Of a DNA stretch of 64,000 bases, positions 32,013 to 43,738 are shown piece after piece. Position 1 is the first letter of the stretch, and every line of letters begins with the position of its first letter. Made by a program: the position numbers and the translations under genes. This DNA is from Periplaneta americana (taxonomy: Eukaryota > Arthropoda > Insecta > Blattodea > Blattidae): NCBI RefSeq assembly GCF_040183065.1, contig NC_091131.1, positions 16,114,800-16,178,799 on the forward strand, written 5' to 3'. The notes beneath the pieces are model-generated. The model did not search any database. It worked only from the letters and a program-made list of their open reading frames with translations, and had not been told where the DNA came from.

Positions 32013-32745
32013 ACTAAAGGCTGTGTGATGTATCTTGTCTCACTGTGAAAAGAGAGAGAAAGGAGATATGTCTTACTTCGTCTATGTTGTTATGGCGATG
32101 GGGGAGTGGAGCGGTGCCGTCCATCCATCCAGTGGCGGAAGGGACTAGTTGATACATTCTGTAGCGCAAAATAAAATAACAAAATATCTCTCTTCGTACT
32201 GTGTAGTTCCGTCACTGAGCTTGTCTTTCAAGAAACTGAGTTCCGGCAGCCTGTACAATAACAAGGTTTTGAAAGGAATCCTGAAAATTTACAACCCTCC
32301 TATAATCTCCACCCTCATTTGAAGGGACTTGGTTTTATTGCTACTGAGACAAGATAAACAATTGAGACTTAGGCCTAATAGTATTAAAAACGAGCTTTAT
32401 AAAAATCTTCTTAATGAGTACAATACAATGCAGTCAACTGAAAATTTGTAACTTTATTGTAAATGTTTCTATTTTTTTTTATTCCTCTTGAAAATTGATA
32501 CAATCAGTTATTTGCTTATCTTTATATAGTTAGTTACATTAACCACTAAATATATTATACAATGAAATATGTGGTACTTTCTTTATTTATATCTATTGTG
32601 ATTTCATTTCTCTATAGGTCTATGTGTTTTTTTCTTTTCTTCCTCTCTTTTTACATTCGCGTTTTTACATTTTTTTTTCTTATTTCCTATCTCTGCATTC
32701 ATTCATTGCGTTCTATCCGAGGGCAGGTCTTTCATTGCAAACTCA
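32013..32745. other. No gene recognised
   Basis: T-rich sequence with incidental Phe/Leu-rich ORFs; nothing identifiable. Confidence 0.45.
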
Positions 32746-32895
32746 GCTTTCTCCAATCTTCCCTATTTTCCGCCTTCCTCTTAGTCTCTGCATACGATCC
32801 ATGTGTCTTAATGTCGTCTATCATTTGATATCTTTTTCTGCCCCGAACTTTTCTTCCGTTCACCATTCCTTCCAGTGCATCCTTCAATACTCTCT
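32746..32895 (-). mobile_element. LINE C-terminal fragment (GRKVRGRKRYQM type)
   Basis: The minus-strand frame gives ALEGMVNGRKVRGRKRYQMI, then DDIKTHGSYAETKRKAENRE and DWRKLSLQ and a stop. This is the arginine-rich C-terminal tail typical of RTE/jockey-like insect LINEs, of a family different from the one at 29545. Confidence 0.7.
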
Positions 32896-33252
32896 GCATT
32901 TTCTGTTTGAATTTGTATTTCTGGTGTTGTAGTAGAGAAGGTCTAATGGCAAATTAGTGAAACGCTACGACAAATAATTTCCCAATTTGTTCGGAGGCCA
33001 TGTTGGAAAATAATTTAATGTTGTAGTTTCTAGTTGCATATAATAAAAATCTACAACTGTATGATGACTAGGGACCGGATCTATAGGTTTTTATCTATTT
33101 TTTTCTTAATTTGTAAACTCATAATTTCTCAGATAATCATCCGAATCACTGTCATATATGTAAATTCTGTTAAACTTAACAGAAGGAACTAAAAAAAATC
33201 TAAACCACTTATTTATATGTATTTTTCTATATTACTGTGTTTTATATAAATA

Positions 33253-34501
33253 CTAGTGGCTTGTGCAGCAAAAGCTGCAAACTAAGTTCATTAGACATAT
33301 TTATTTTCATTGAAGATTACCATACATTTTGAAAGTTATTTGCTTCCGTAATAATGAAACATAAATGGTTTTTTAATGCCAAATACTTTTTCTTCAACCT
33401 ATCCACCTTCAGGTTTTGAGTTTCAACGCGAAAACGCAAGTAACAATATCAGGACGATCAGTGGGCTTTTCATGTGGGACTAAAGCAATAGCTATTTCAG
33501 GTCATTGTGGATTGTAGGTGAAAGTTAAAAAAATGTCAGATTTGCTATGCTTTCGAACAATAGGCATAGCATCTTGGTATAGCTGCTGTATGTAGAGCTT
33601 GAAATATAGAGGGTAAAATCATTTTATCCTGCTAAGAGATCTTGCTGAAATGATAGGGAGACCACATACTTTTGTAGGCTTCTTATTTTATCAGTAAGTA
33701 ATACCTTTTGGTCTTTCCTTATAAACTATAATTTTTGCGCTCTCTCGAGCCAATACTGAAGAGAATGACGCATATAAGTATCTACACCACACCGCCATTA
33801 AGCATATGAAAAAGATCCAACCCCACTTGATTAATAGCTATAAAAACATTTGAGTTTAATAAAAATATTATCTTACGTAAGTTTGGTAGCTAGTTATATA
33901 TAGCCACCACTCAGTAAATTATAGAAATGAAGATCTAATTTAAGATATTCTCTATATCTACTTACATAATCCCAAAACGTTTCGCTTTCATATCATCAAT
34001 ATAGCATTAACATGAAATGAAAAATAGTCACATCATGACTTTAACTATAATAATATTTCATTTCTAATGGTAATAATGTCATCAAACCATCTCAAGTTTT
34101 GTAGATTTTAATATCCAATACACAGCTTTATTCAGAAAATTGCACATCGCAGAATCAGATCTGTAAATTATTTTTAGTAAGTCTTGAAGTTTTTAATAAC
34201 CAATTGAATTTGAGTTCTAAATATGTCAGCAATCCTGCAGGTCATGGCCTTCGTGTAATATCCTATTGTTTATTAAAGCGTATGTTTTGTTTTATACTGA
34301 AATGCAATTAATTCTCAAAACTGACGAAAGATGGATTTTGGAAAATATGAAAAATATGTAGGAAACCTAACGCTTCACAGAAAGTTACAATTTTTCTGAA
34401 AATCCTTGGATGCCAAGCTTCAAAATGACGGGTCATTTATTAAAATCCGTTCAGCCGTTTTCCCGTAATTTCCATTGCCAGTTCAAATTATATATATAAG
34501 A
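33253..34501 (-). mobile_element. Non-autonomous Helitron (H3)
   Basis: On the minus strand it starts TCTTATATATATAATTTGAA and ends GCAGCTTTTGCTGC, ACAAGCCA, CTAG. The flanks are A (33252) and T (34502). Body homologous to 6715-8602. Confidence 0.85.
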
Positions 34502-35263
34502 TATTAAGAAATTTCAATACATCTTATAATTTTTATTCTCTTCTGTACTGGAGAAAGCGACCCAATCTGCGGTGTTTACCCCTTCAGTCGTCTGTTGTTT
34601 TGGATAAAATGGGAATTCCGTCTTTCTTTATATTATAGCAGGCCATCCTTCAGTGGCTTCACCTCTCAAGGTCACTGAGTGGGACTGTATGTATTTTTGA
34701 ATTTCCACTGATCGCAGATATGACATGCCAGGAGAAGGGTATGAAGTGACTGAACCTTCTCTTGAGGTGAATGAGCTGCGAAAAAGTCGTATAATTGACA
34801 TTCGTGAAGGTTTGGGCATGTTCCCAGGTAGAAGGCTGTGATCTTGCATGTGCGGGTACAAGCTGTGAACTTTTCTGAGGTCTCTGTGCAGTCTGTCTTA
34901 TTCTGGTGTTAACATTGAATTTTTGTATTTTGTTTTGTTAAGCTACGCCAAAATAAGAGAAATCACTTTTATTAAAACAGTGGATTGGAATTGATTCCAA
35001 CTTTACCACCGAGGAAAAAGTTATGTTATTTAAAACTGACTGTAAGCTTACATTTTTAACAATTGGGCAATTTTTGATAAATTCTTTCACAGTTTGGGCA
35101 AGAAATCTAAAAAAACCTATTTCACCTATTCCAATAACCTAAGAAACTGGATTTAAAAACCCAAAAATCCGGTCTCTAATGACCTAAGGGAATTTACTTT
35201 CCGTGTAGCCTTCGTAGATAATTTTTCATGTATTTTTTACGTGATGTTTAAGATTAGATTATA
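34502..35263. other. No gene recognised
   Basis: Between two Helitrons. A 77-codon minus frame (34861-34628) has no family match and no splice or start support. Confidence 0.45.
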
Positions 35264-36206
35264 ATAGTGGCTTGTGCAGCAAATGCTGAAAACTAAGTTC
35301 ATTACACGTTCAAATAAACATTTTTCAGATTTATTTTCAATGAAGAATACCAGATATTCTGGAAGTTATTTGCTTCCATAATAATGAAAGATACTCTCTC
35401 TCTCTCGAGCCAATACTGAAGATAACCACGCATATAAATATCTACATCACACCGCCATTAAATATATGAAAAAGACCCAACCCCACTTGATTAATAACTA
35501 TAAAAATATTTGATTTTTAATAATATTATTATCTTACGTAAGTTTTATAGCTTTCAATAACATATACTGTATGTACTATATAGCCGCCACTCAGTAAAAT
35601 ATAAAAATCAAAATCTAATTTAAGTTATTCTCTACATCTACTTATATAACCCCAAAACGTTTCAATTTCATATCATCAATATAGCATTAATATGTATAAT
35701 TAATGAAAAATAGTCACATCACGGCATTAACTACAATAATATTTTATTTATAATAGCAATAATGTCATCAAACCACCTCAAGTTTTGTAGTTTTTAATAT
35801 CCAACACACAGCTGTACCCACAAAATTACAAGCCACAGAATCGAACCTGTAAATTATTTTTAGTAAGTTAAGTTTTAATAACCAATTTAATTTGAGCTCT
35901 AAATATGTCAGCATTCTTGCAGATCATGACCTTCGTGTAATATTGTTTACTGTAGTGTGTGTTTTGTTTTATTCTGAAATGCAACACGGCCGACTTGATG
36001 CTCGCTTCGCTTCTCCTGAATGCAATTAACTAGTTCTCAAAAATGACGACAGATGGATTTTGGAAAATAGGAAAATTATGTAGGAAAATAGACATTTCAC
36101 TGAAAATTACTATTGTTCCGAAAAACTTTGGGTTTCAAGCTTCAAAATGAAGGGCTATTTATTAAAATCTGTTCAGCCGTTTTCCCGTAATTTCCATTAC
36201 CAGTTC

Positions 36207-36243
<37 letters not shown>
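35264..36243 (-). mobile_element. Non-autonomous Helitron (H4), 3' terminus mutated
   Basis: Same family as H3. The 3' terminus reads ATAG-complement instead of CTAG, and the hairpin is imperfect (GCAGCAAATGCTGA on the plus strand). The 5' end is blurred by an expanded AT microsatellite (36207-36243). It carries half of the palindromic insert seen in H2 (CACGGCCGACTTGATGCTCG at about 35986). Confidence 0.8.
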
Positions 36244-36246
<3 letters not shown>

Positions 36247-37150
36247 TTCTTTGTGTATTTTTCGAAGGAGAAAGCTCTCTCGCATGTTTTCGATTGTTTT
36301 TAGTTCTACAAACATGTTTTAAAAAACACGACGATTAAAGTTTCGTCTTAAGGATCCTTTCTATTGTAAATAGCAGTACGGAATATCTGAGCGCAATTAC
36401 AAAATATAGTTACCATGCTATAGCAATAATGGAGCAAGTTAATTATGTGTATTTAACAAGAATTTGATAACAGCTCCAGATTCATCTTACTGCGTTCTCG
36501 CCCGCACTCTTTACCTAGATCTCAACAAGAAATCTTATCTGTTGTGGCATTAGAATGTTGAATTTTTTAAACTGAAGCATTATTGCGATCGATAGGTTTT
36601 AATGACGTAAGTTCCGTTTTAAAAATCAATACAACATCAGCAATTTCTCGTGAATTTTAGCTCTAAAATTTGAGGATGTCTGAAGATTTGAAACTCCGCA
36701 GTCAGTTGCATAAATAATTAGTCTCACATTAAGACTAGAAATGAATCTTCAATTAAACTTAACTGCGAATTTTTGGTTGTATTCTGTTACCAAAATTTGT
36801 GGTGGAAGAACTTGAAACCAAGGCTACGTCCTTAGTTATAACAAAATCATGCTCTGAATCTGATGCTCATGATTCTCTTCACATGTACTGAAACACATAT
36901 TCAGAAGACGGCGATGATTATGTTGCTCTCTCATTGATAAATCATTAAAAGGATACTGAACTAAAAATTACATTCTTGGATGATAATTATATTCTAACAG
37001 CATGCATTTGGTCATGCACAAAATGTCGTTAACTAGACTTTTCTACTAGTAATTTTTCCAAGTAACATACTCTGCCTCTAAACGTGGATATTGGCAATGT
37101 CTGTGACGTCACACAGCTACGACGCATCGCCTCAGTCATTTATTGCTTTA
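36244..37150. other. No gene recognised
   Basis: AT-rich sequence, no exon or repeat family recognised. Confidence 0.45.
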
Positions 37151-37220
37151 GTTAATGATGTTCGAAAATAAGGTGCTTAGGAAAATGTTTGTGGCTAAGA
37201 GGGATGAAGTTATAGAAGAA

Positions 37221-37989
37221 CTAGTGGCTTGAATAATTTCAAGAGAAAAATTGTTCCGGGGCCGTGTATCGATCCAGGGGCCTCTGGTTGAACGTACCAG
37301 CGCTCTACGAACTGAGCTACCGGGGAACTCCACCCGACACCGTCTCAACTTTTCCCTTTATATCCACACAACTCGCGTGGGCTGACGAAACGCCAGAGAC
37401 CCACATCGAGTGCACACAATCTCTGTGTGACTTGGAATTGTGGTTTTCTGTTAACGTTCACAGTGACGTGTATATTATGCAAATCTAGTCTTTCAGGTAA
37501 AGCTCCCTGTTAGCAGATTTGAATAATTTCAATGGAAAAATTGTTCCGGGGCCGGGTCATCAAACCACCTCAAATTTTGTAGATTTTAATATCCAATACA
37601 CAGCACTACTCAGAAAATTACACACCGCAGAATCAGACTTGTAAATTATTTTGAGTAAGTCTTGAAGATTTTGATAACCAATTGAATTTGAACTCTAAAT
37701 ATGTCAGCAATCCTGCCGTTTATGGCCTTCGTGTAATAGTCTATTGTTTATTGTAGTGTGTGTTTTGTTTTATTCTGAAATGCAATTAATAAGTTCACAA
37801 AACTGACGAAAGATGGATTTTGGGAAATAGGAAAATGATGTAGGAAAAATTGACATTACACAGAAACTACTATTTTTATGAAAAACTTTGGGTTCCAAGC
37901 TTCAAAATGAGAGGTCATTCATTAAAATCCGTTCAGCCGTTTTCCCATAATTTCCATTACCAGTTCAAATTATATACCTATATAGAAGA
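37221..37989 (-). mobile_element. Non-autonomous Helitron (H5) inside an RTE LINE, itself carrying a SINE-like block
   Basis: On the minus strand it starts TCTTCTATATAGGTATATAA and ends CAAGCCACTAG. It sits between host A (37220) and T (37990) with no duplication, as Helitrons do. The part corresponding to the hairpin and the next roughly 470 bp is replaced by the block 37230-37556. Confidence 0.85.
37230..37556 (-). mobile_element. tRNA-derived SINE-like block flanked by 35-bp direct repeats
   Basis: The minus strand of 37258-37325 reads 'ccccggtagctcagttcgtagagcgctgg' (A box TAGCTCAGTTCGTAGAGCG) with a tRNA-like continuation 'ttcaaccagaggcccctgg' and a weak B box. TTGAATAATTTCAAGAGAAA... 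at 37229 recurs as TTGAATAATTTCAATGGAAA at 37521, both continuing 'aattgttccggggccg'. This suggests a composite or tandem SINE. Confidence 0.6.
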
Positions 37990-38135
37990 TGGAGAAAGTT
38001 ACATAACGCAGAACTGCACGCATTATTTTCTTCACCTAACATGATAAAGGTATATTAAATCCAGACGTTTGGGATGGGCAGGACATGTAGCACGTATGGG
38101 TGAATCTAGACATGCGTGTAGACTGTTAGTTATCC

Positions 38136-38462
38136 TAGGGCGAGATAAGTAGGCCTATTAATCTTCACGTCGGCGACCTCCACTTCGAACTACTTGGTAA
38201 TAAGATGAAGAAAAATATCAGACAGGAATTTGGAACTGAGGATATATGAAACACGGTCGAGGGATTTAGATGTCATTTGAGAGATCATCTGCGATTAAGA
38301 TATGATTAGGATCGTCATGTTACCACATCTATATGATCCTGAAGGACAATAACAATTGCTGAGATCATGGAAGAGATGAAACAGCCTTGCGAATTCGAAA
38401 CAGACCAATAGCTCTAAGCTTTTTGCGATCGATTGAAGTACAGAATGTTTCAGAAATTATGG
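38136..38462. other. No gene recognised
   Basis: Unassigned sequence between two RTE-like remnants. Confidence 0.45.
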
Positions 38463-39845
38463 TTAACAATTTACTTACTTACTGGCTTTTAAGGAACCCG
38501 GAGGTTCATTGCCGCCCTCACATAAGCCCGCCATTGGTCCCTATCCTGAGCGAGATTAATCCATTCTCTATCATCATATCCCACCTCCCTCAAATCCATT
38601 TTAATATTATCCTCCCATCTACATCTCGGCCTCCCTAAAGATCTTTTTCGCTCCGGTCTCCCAACTAACACTCTAGGCCAGTATGCATTTCTGGATTCGC
38701 CCATAAGTGCTACATGCCCTGCCCATCTCAAACGTCTGGATTTAATGTTCCTAATTATGTCAGGTGAAGAATACAATGCGTGCAGTTCTGTGTTGTGTAA
38801 CTTTCTCCATTCTCCTGTAGCTTCATCCCTCTTAGCCCCAAATAATTTCCTGAGCACCTTATTCTCAAACCCCTTAACCTATGTTCCTCTTCCAAAGTAA
38901 GAGTCCAAGTTTCACAACCATAAAGGACAACCGGTAATATAACTGTTTTATAAATTCTAACTTTCAGATTTTTTGACAGCAGACTGGATGATAGAAGCTT
39001 CTCAACCGAATAATAACAGGCATTTCCCATATTTATTCTGTGTTTAATTCCCTCCCGAGTATCATTTATATTTGTTACTGTTGCTCCAAGATATTTTGAA
39101 CTTCTCCACCTCTTCAAAAGATAAATTTCCAATTTTTATATTGCCATTTCGTACGATATTCTCGCCACGAGACATAATCATATACTTCGTCTTTTCGGGA
39201 TTTACTTCCAAACCTATTTCTTTACTTGCTTCCAGTAAAATTCCCGTGTTTCCCCTAATCGTTTGTGGATTGTTTCCTAACATATTCACGTCATCCGCAT
39301 AGACAAGCAGCTGATATAACCCGTTCAATTCCAAATCCTCTCTGTTATCCTGGACTTTCCTAATGGCATATTCTAGAGCAAAGTTAAAAAGTAAAGGTGA
39401 TAGTGCATCTCCTTGCTTTAGCCTACAGTGAATTTGAAACGCATCTGACAGAAAATGATCTATACGAACTCTGCTGTACGTTTCACTGAGACACATTTTA
39501 ATTAATCGAACTAGTTTCTTGGTAATACCAAATTCAATAAGAATATCGTATGAAACTTCTCTCTTAACCGAGTCATATGCCTTTTTGAAATCTATGAATA
39601 ATTGATGCACTCTACCCTTATACTTCCATTTTTTTCTCCATTATGTGTCGAATCCAAAATATCTGGTCAATAGTTGATCTATTACGGCAAAAACCACACT
39701 GATGATCCCCAATAATTTCTTCTACATATGGAGTTAACCTTCTCAAAAGAATATTGGACAAAATTTTGTACGACGTCAACAAAAGTGATATTCCTCGAAA
39801 GTTACTACAGTTAGTTTGTCCCTCTTCTTAAAGATAGGGACGATT
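38463..39845 (-). mobile_element. RTE-like LINE with RT core, multiple frameshifts (copy D2)
   Basis: On the minus strand: a degraded 'NFRGISLLLTSYKILSNILL' and 'IIGDHQCGFCRNRSTIDQIF' near 39820-39650, then [51 protein letters not shown] and [20 protein letters not shown] (39610-39062). After a frameshift comes 39132-38755 with YGCETWTLTLEEEHRLRG. After another comes 38857-38489 with [20 protein letters not shown] and [20 protein letters not shown]. The tail is AAGT on the minus strand. Closest relative in the window: 29545-31080. Confidence 0.92.
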
Positions 39846-39849
39846 AAAA

Positions 39850-39935
39850 ATTTAAGGATGAGAAATAAAAACGAAAAGATGCAAGAAAATGTTCAGTAAA
39901 CATGTGTCCGAAAATTAACAGTTTACGAGATAATG
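39850..39935. repeat. Fragment of the 'aacatgcgtcctaaaatt' repeat family
   Basis: CAGTAAACATGTGTCCGAAAATTAACAG resembles units at 18590-18840 and 50740-51140 (core AACATGYGTCCTAAAATTAA). Truncated. Confidence 0.45.

Positions 39936-39939
<4 letters not shown>

Positions 39940-39995
<56 letters not shown>
39940..39995. repeat. Poly(T) run of 56
   Basis: An uninterrupted T homopolymer. It could be a retroposon poly(A) tail on the minus strand or an assembly-sensitive site. Confidence 0.9.
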
Positions 39996-39998
<3 letters not shown>

Positions 39999-41375
39999 AG
40001 TTGGGGCCGCCAGCGATCCAAATGCCTGAATACGGTAAAGCGGCAATATTCACGCTTCGCATTGCCACACTTTCTCCATCCAATTTCCTTCCAAATGTGA
40101 GACCGTATCTGAACAGACGTTATGGTGAACGGTGGATAGGTAGAGGAGGATCTGTACCTAGACCACTGGTTTTAAATCCCTTGCATTTTTTGTAAGGGTT
40201 TATGCAAAGGTCTAGTTTACACGACAGACATCACCACACCTGAAGAATTGCAGCATTGGATTCTACAGGGACATCATTTTATTTTTACCAACATTTTTAA
40301 CATTAACCTGGCTATACTCGGAAACACTGTTGCCCCCTTCCATTACAGGAGTTTGGTGTTACTAGTGCAATATGTAAACAAATCATTTTACTAGGTATAG
40401 GAGGAGAGAAAAAGTAGTGTATCCATTTATGTTGTAGGGAAATACGATATTACGATTTTCATTTTGATCATCACTTTTACGGAATTTATCAAAATACAGT
40501 AGAGTAGTAACATTCTTTTTTCAAAAACTCAACTTTTCAGGCGGCTATGTTCGTTATGCAATATCTACTTTATTTAGCATATTAATTATTGGTCTTAACA
40601 TACAATATAGAGAGTGCATTTAAATTGAGGGGGTCATAAGTAAAGGGCTGTAAGTGCACTTAAGTTACTTTTGAAAAAATGGGGTTTAAATATTTAAGCT
40701 TTCGTAAAATCGGTGAAATTTTTATTTAAATTTTAATGTGTGATGCGATTAAAATATCCCCTTGCCACTAAAATTTTAGATACTTTAGCTTACACTGGAT
40801 GCACTTAACTCATGTTATTACAAATGTCACTAGCATTCCTTTGCTTCTAGCCACCTCAATTCAAAAAAAGCTAATCTGAATTTTTAAACAAGTTGCTGAA
40901 AATGGTTGCCGTTCATTACAATGCAGGCTTCAATTCAGTACGCATATTATTAAAAACATTTTGAAGCATATTCTCTGAAATTGAATTTATCGTTTCTTGA
41001 ATATAATTTTAGTACGATATTATTAATATAGGTTCTTTCTTCTATAGAAAACGCAACCATATTTATGAAACACACTATACACTGCAGTATTTACTTCACT
41101 GCTTGAAGACTTCGACTGCAACAGCGGCCGTAATTTTGTGTGTCTGACGGGAGCAAGGACATTAGTGAAGGGGTGGGGGTGAAGTACATTCAGAAATGCA
41201 GGTACAATAAAAATGCAAGAAAAAATAAAATGATGTCCCTGTAGATGCCTTCCAGCAAATGAAGAATGACCCATGATGCTGGAGCGCTTCCTTTGCTCTT
41301 TGCAAAGAAGACTAGACAGATGCCTTCAAGTGCGTGGTCAGCATTTTGAACACTGCTCTAAAATTCTTCAATTAA
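39999..41375 (+). pseudogene. Mariner-like transposase remnant split by a MITE
   Basis: The left part (39999-40265) includes SNFLPNVRPYLNRRYGERWI and GRGGSVPRP (the usual WIGRGG..WPPRSPDL block, with the third catalytic region degraded), then 'DITTPEELQHWI'. After the MITE (40266-41241) it continues TAGATGCCTTCCAGCAAATG ('DAFQQMKNDP') and, one frame over, MMLERFLCSLQRRLDRCLQV followed by RGQHFEH, the mariner C-terminus. Frameshifts and missing N-terminal half make it dead. Confidence 0.8.
40266..41241 (+). mobile_element. TA-flanked MITE, copy 3, inside a mariner transposase
   Basis: It starts CAGGGACATCATTTTATTTT and ends AAAATAAAATGATGTCCCTG with TA on both sides (40264-40265 and 41242-41243). 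976 bp. Insertion interrupts the mariner reading between ELQHWI and DAFQQMK. Confidence 0.93.
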
Positions 41376-41561
41376 TGTGTTCATACTGTACTGTACCTTG
41401 TTTATCCACAAACGTTACTGTTGTTTAAACAAACAATTTTTATGTATGTTCAATCACATTGATGTTGAAGCCAAAATTATGAATTTTACTATCTCGTTGT
41501 TGATAAATTAATAGAATAAAATTGTTATTGTTTTTGTTGGAATTAGTGCTTAGTATTCAGC
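41376..41561. other. No gene recognised
   Basis: Short unassigned stretch between the mariner end and the SINE target site. Confidence 0.4.
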
Positions 41562-41576
41562 GGACCCCAGCCATTA

Positions 41577-41830
41577 TTTTTATTTTTTATTTTAGTATGT
41601 TATTTTACGACGCTTTATCAACAGCTTAGGTTTTTTAGCGTCTGAATGAGATGAAGGTGGTAATGCCGGTGAAATGAGTCCGGAGTCCAACAACATATGA
41701 GCATTTGCTCATATTGGATCGAGGGAAAACCCCGGTAAAAACCTCAACTAGGTAACTTGCCCCGACCGGGAATCGAACCCGGGCCACCTGGTTTCGCAGC
41801 TAGACGCGCTAACCGTTACTCCACAGGTGT
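41577..41830 (-). mobile_element. Complete tRNA-derived SINE with perfect 15-bp target duplication
   Basis: The minus strand begins with a tRNA-like head containing GTGGAGTAACGGTTAGCGCG (A box) and the perfect B box GGTTCGATTCC (within CGGGTTCGATTCCCGG). It continues with a body ending 'gataaagcgtcgtaaaataac' and an A-rich tail. GGACCCCAGCCATTA flanks it at 41562-41576 and 41831-41845. About 254 bp long. Confidence 0.93.
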
Positions 41831-41845
41831 GGACCCCAGCCATTA

Positions 41846-42540
41846 CAAAATGGCATTATTTCGTAAACGATTAATATTCGAACCAACCCATTTTTACTGG
41901 AATATTTTTGTTTCTCTTCGTTTTTACTTATCATCCGTAAATTTTTGACCATCACTTTTCAAACACCCTGTATAAATTTTAATGTTGTAGAACGTATTCA
42001 GTACTGACACTAATAATTAAAAAAATATATTTATTGTGTTAAAATGGTATTAGTTCAGGGTTAGAAAACTTATGAATAGAGCATTTTTATAATTTATCTT
42101 TCGTTGATTCATTCATTCGTTCGTTGGTTCATCCGTTTCATTCGTTCACTTGTTAGTTTATTCATTCATTCATGCATTTATTCATTTTTCTTTCATATAT
42201 TTATTCCTTCGTTTTTCATTTATTTCTGTATTCATTTATATTTATTTAATTAAATTTAGCTTCCCTTATGAAAAGGTTGCCAGATTTGACAAAGCGTATT
42301 ACATATAATTTGGAAACACACCTAAAAGGTAAAATGATATACATTTGAAACGGTTATGAATCGAATATACAAAATGTCAGAAAAATTTACACCTAATTAG
42401 CGCTTGTGCTCATTTACAGTTAAGAAAGGGGGGGGGGGGAAATATCATCAGATAGGTTAGAATGATTTGAATACCATATACCGTGAGAAAAATAATAGTA
42501 CGGATTTATTGGCATTTATATCTAAACCAATGAACAGCCA
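41846..42540. other. No gene; degenerate TTCA-rich low complexity at 42105-42240
   Basis: 42105-42240 is a degraded (ATTC)n tract ('ttcattcgttcgttgg', 'tttattcattcattcatgc'). The rest is unassigned. Confidence 0.6.
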
Positions 42541-42830
42541 TCGGTTAAGATAACTTGAAATTTCTATTATCACTCCCATACAAGCGATTTCTCAATATCT
42601 GAACCGATCTTTTGAGGGCACTAATGGCTATTTCCTTCACAATGCTGTGTGTTAGCCCCAGGTTTTTACATTTGTCGCCAAAGAAGGAAGGTATGGTACC
42701 TCGTGCTCCCACCATCAGACCTATTACATCAATGTGGGACAGGCTATATTTATCTTTATAGAACAGGATCATAGATCCGTTTCTTTTCACTGTCCACCTC
42801 ATGCGGTTGATCCTTATTTATTTATTTTGA
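42541..42830 (-). mobile_element. R2-like LINE C-terminal remnant
   Basis: The minus strand encodes, across a frameshift, HEVDSEKKRIYDPVL, then YKDKYSLSHIDVIGLMVGAR, GTIPSFF and SIVKEIAISALKRSVQILRN. This is the same ending as the copy at 20191-20425, here extending through the last helix to NRLYG. A third R2-like 3' end in this window. Confidence 0.82.
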
Positions 42831-42907
42831 CAGACGTAAGGCTATGAAATCTACTTTTCGACACTACCAGATGCGACACAAATAATAACAGTAGTAATAT
42901 TAATAGT

Positions 42908-43042
42908 TCTTCTTCTTCTTCTTCTTCTTCTTCTTCTTCTCACATTAATAGGCCCAAAACTGTTTCAACCATAAATCAAGAGTTTTACACCTTTTCTTCG
43001 GTCTTCCAGGTATCCCCTTCTACGTCTTGGGATGTTATTCTT
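42908..43042 (-). mobile_element. Possible LINE 3' end with GAA-type tail
   Basis: The plus strand has (TTC)n at 42908-42940. Upstream on the minus strand is a degraded GIPGRPKKRCKTLDLWLKQF, resembling GRPKKRW-type LINE C-termini. Weak evidence. Confidence 0.35.
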
Positions 43043-43045
43043 TAA

Positions 43046-43648
43046 CGGTCTTACTAATAAAAACTCTATATACAGACGTTTAACTGTCTTATACTTATAC
43101 AATGAGTAGCTCGTTTATAAGTCGTGTGTAAATTCCTTACTAATAATCACTACATACGTCGTGTATATCAGTACAACTGTTACACAGCTACGTCATAGTT
43201 TCGTCATTACTTCGTTACGAAAGGTAATAGAATATCTGAGGTTCTCTACTGCATCCGGTAGAGCGCTCTAGTGTGGCATGTTAAATATCGATAGTACAAC
43301 TGGCTCTAATCGATTACCACACTACATTTTGGTCAAAGAGTACAAGCTACAGCAATATTATTCTAATAATTCTATAATCTTTGGTTTGTTCTTCTGTGGT
43401 TACAAGGTAAACATCATCATAAAATGACAGTCGATACGAACAGCTGTTAGAGGGGCGGCCATTTTTTCCCTATATACAACGCTTAAACAAGGGGTTTCGT
43501 GTATATAACTACTGCAAAGCAATTCCCATTGTATAGTTACAGCCTGTTTATACGTCCATAGCTTATTCACGGTTTATTAGTAACATTTTCTGTCTCAACT
43601 CTGCATAAGTCTCGTATAAAAACTATACACGGTTTATTAGTAAGACTG
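43046..43648. mobile_element. Harbinger-type MITE (TAA-flanked)
   Basis: The inverted ends are CGGTCTTACTAATAAA and CAGTCTTACTAATAAA. TAA flanks both sides (43043-43045 and 43649-43651), matching the TWA target of PIF/Harbinger elements. 603 bp, no ORF of note. Internal copies of 'ggtttattagtaa' occur near the right end (43576, 43631). Confidence 0.85.
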
Positions 43649-43738
43649 TAAATCAATTGGTCTCTCTTAATTTCTAGTACTTTGAGCATACAAAACACAC
43701 CGACTTTTATGGATTTTACTTTGGGGTTTTCCTTCTTC

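Larger units (their letters stand above)
37155..38135 (+). mobile_element. RTE-like LINE remnant split by a Helitron insertion
   Basis: Left part 37155-37220 encodes 'FENKVLRKMFVAKRDEV'. The right part starts at 37990 with TGGAGAAAGTTACATAACGC ('WRKLHNAELHALFSSP') and runs to about 38135. Removing 37221-37989 restores the family sequence 'gatgaagttatagaagaa|tggagaaag' exactly at the junction. Confidence 0.85.

Noticed and set aside
32562..32932. Phe/Leu-rich membrane-like ORFs on the plus strand
   Set aside because: Low-complexity T-rich sequence, partly the antisense of a LINE C-terminal fragment (32895-32746).
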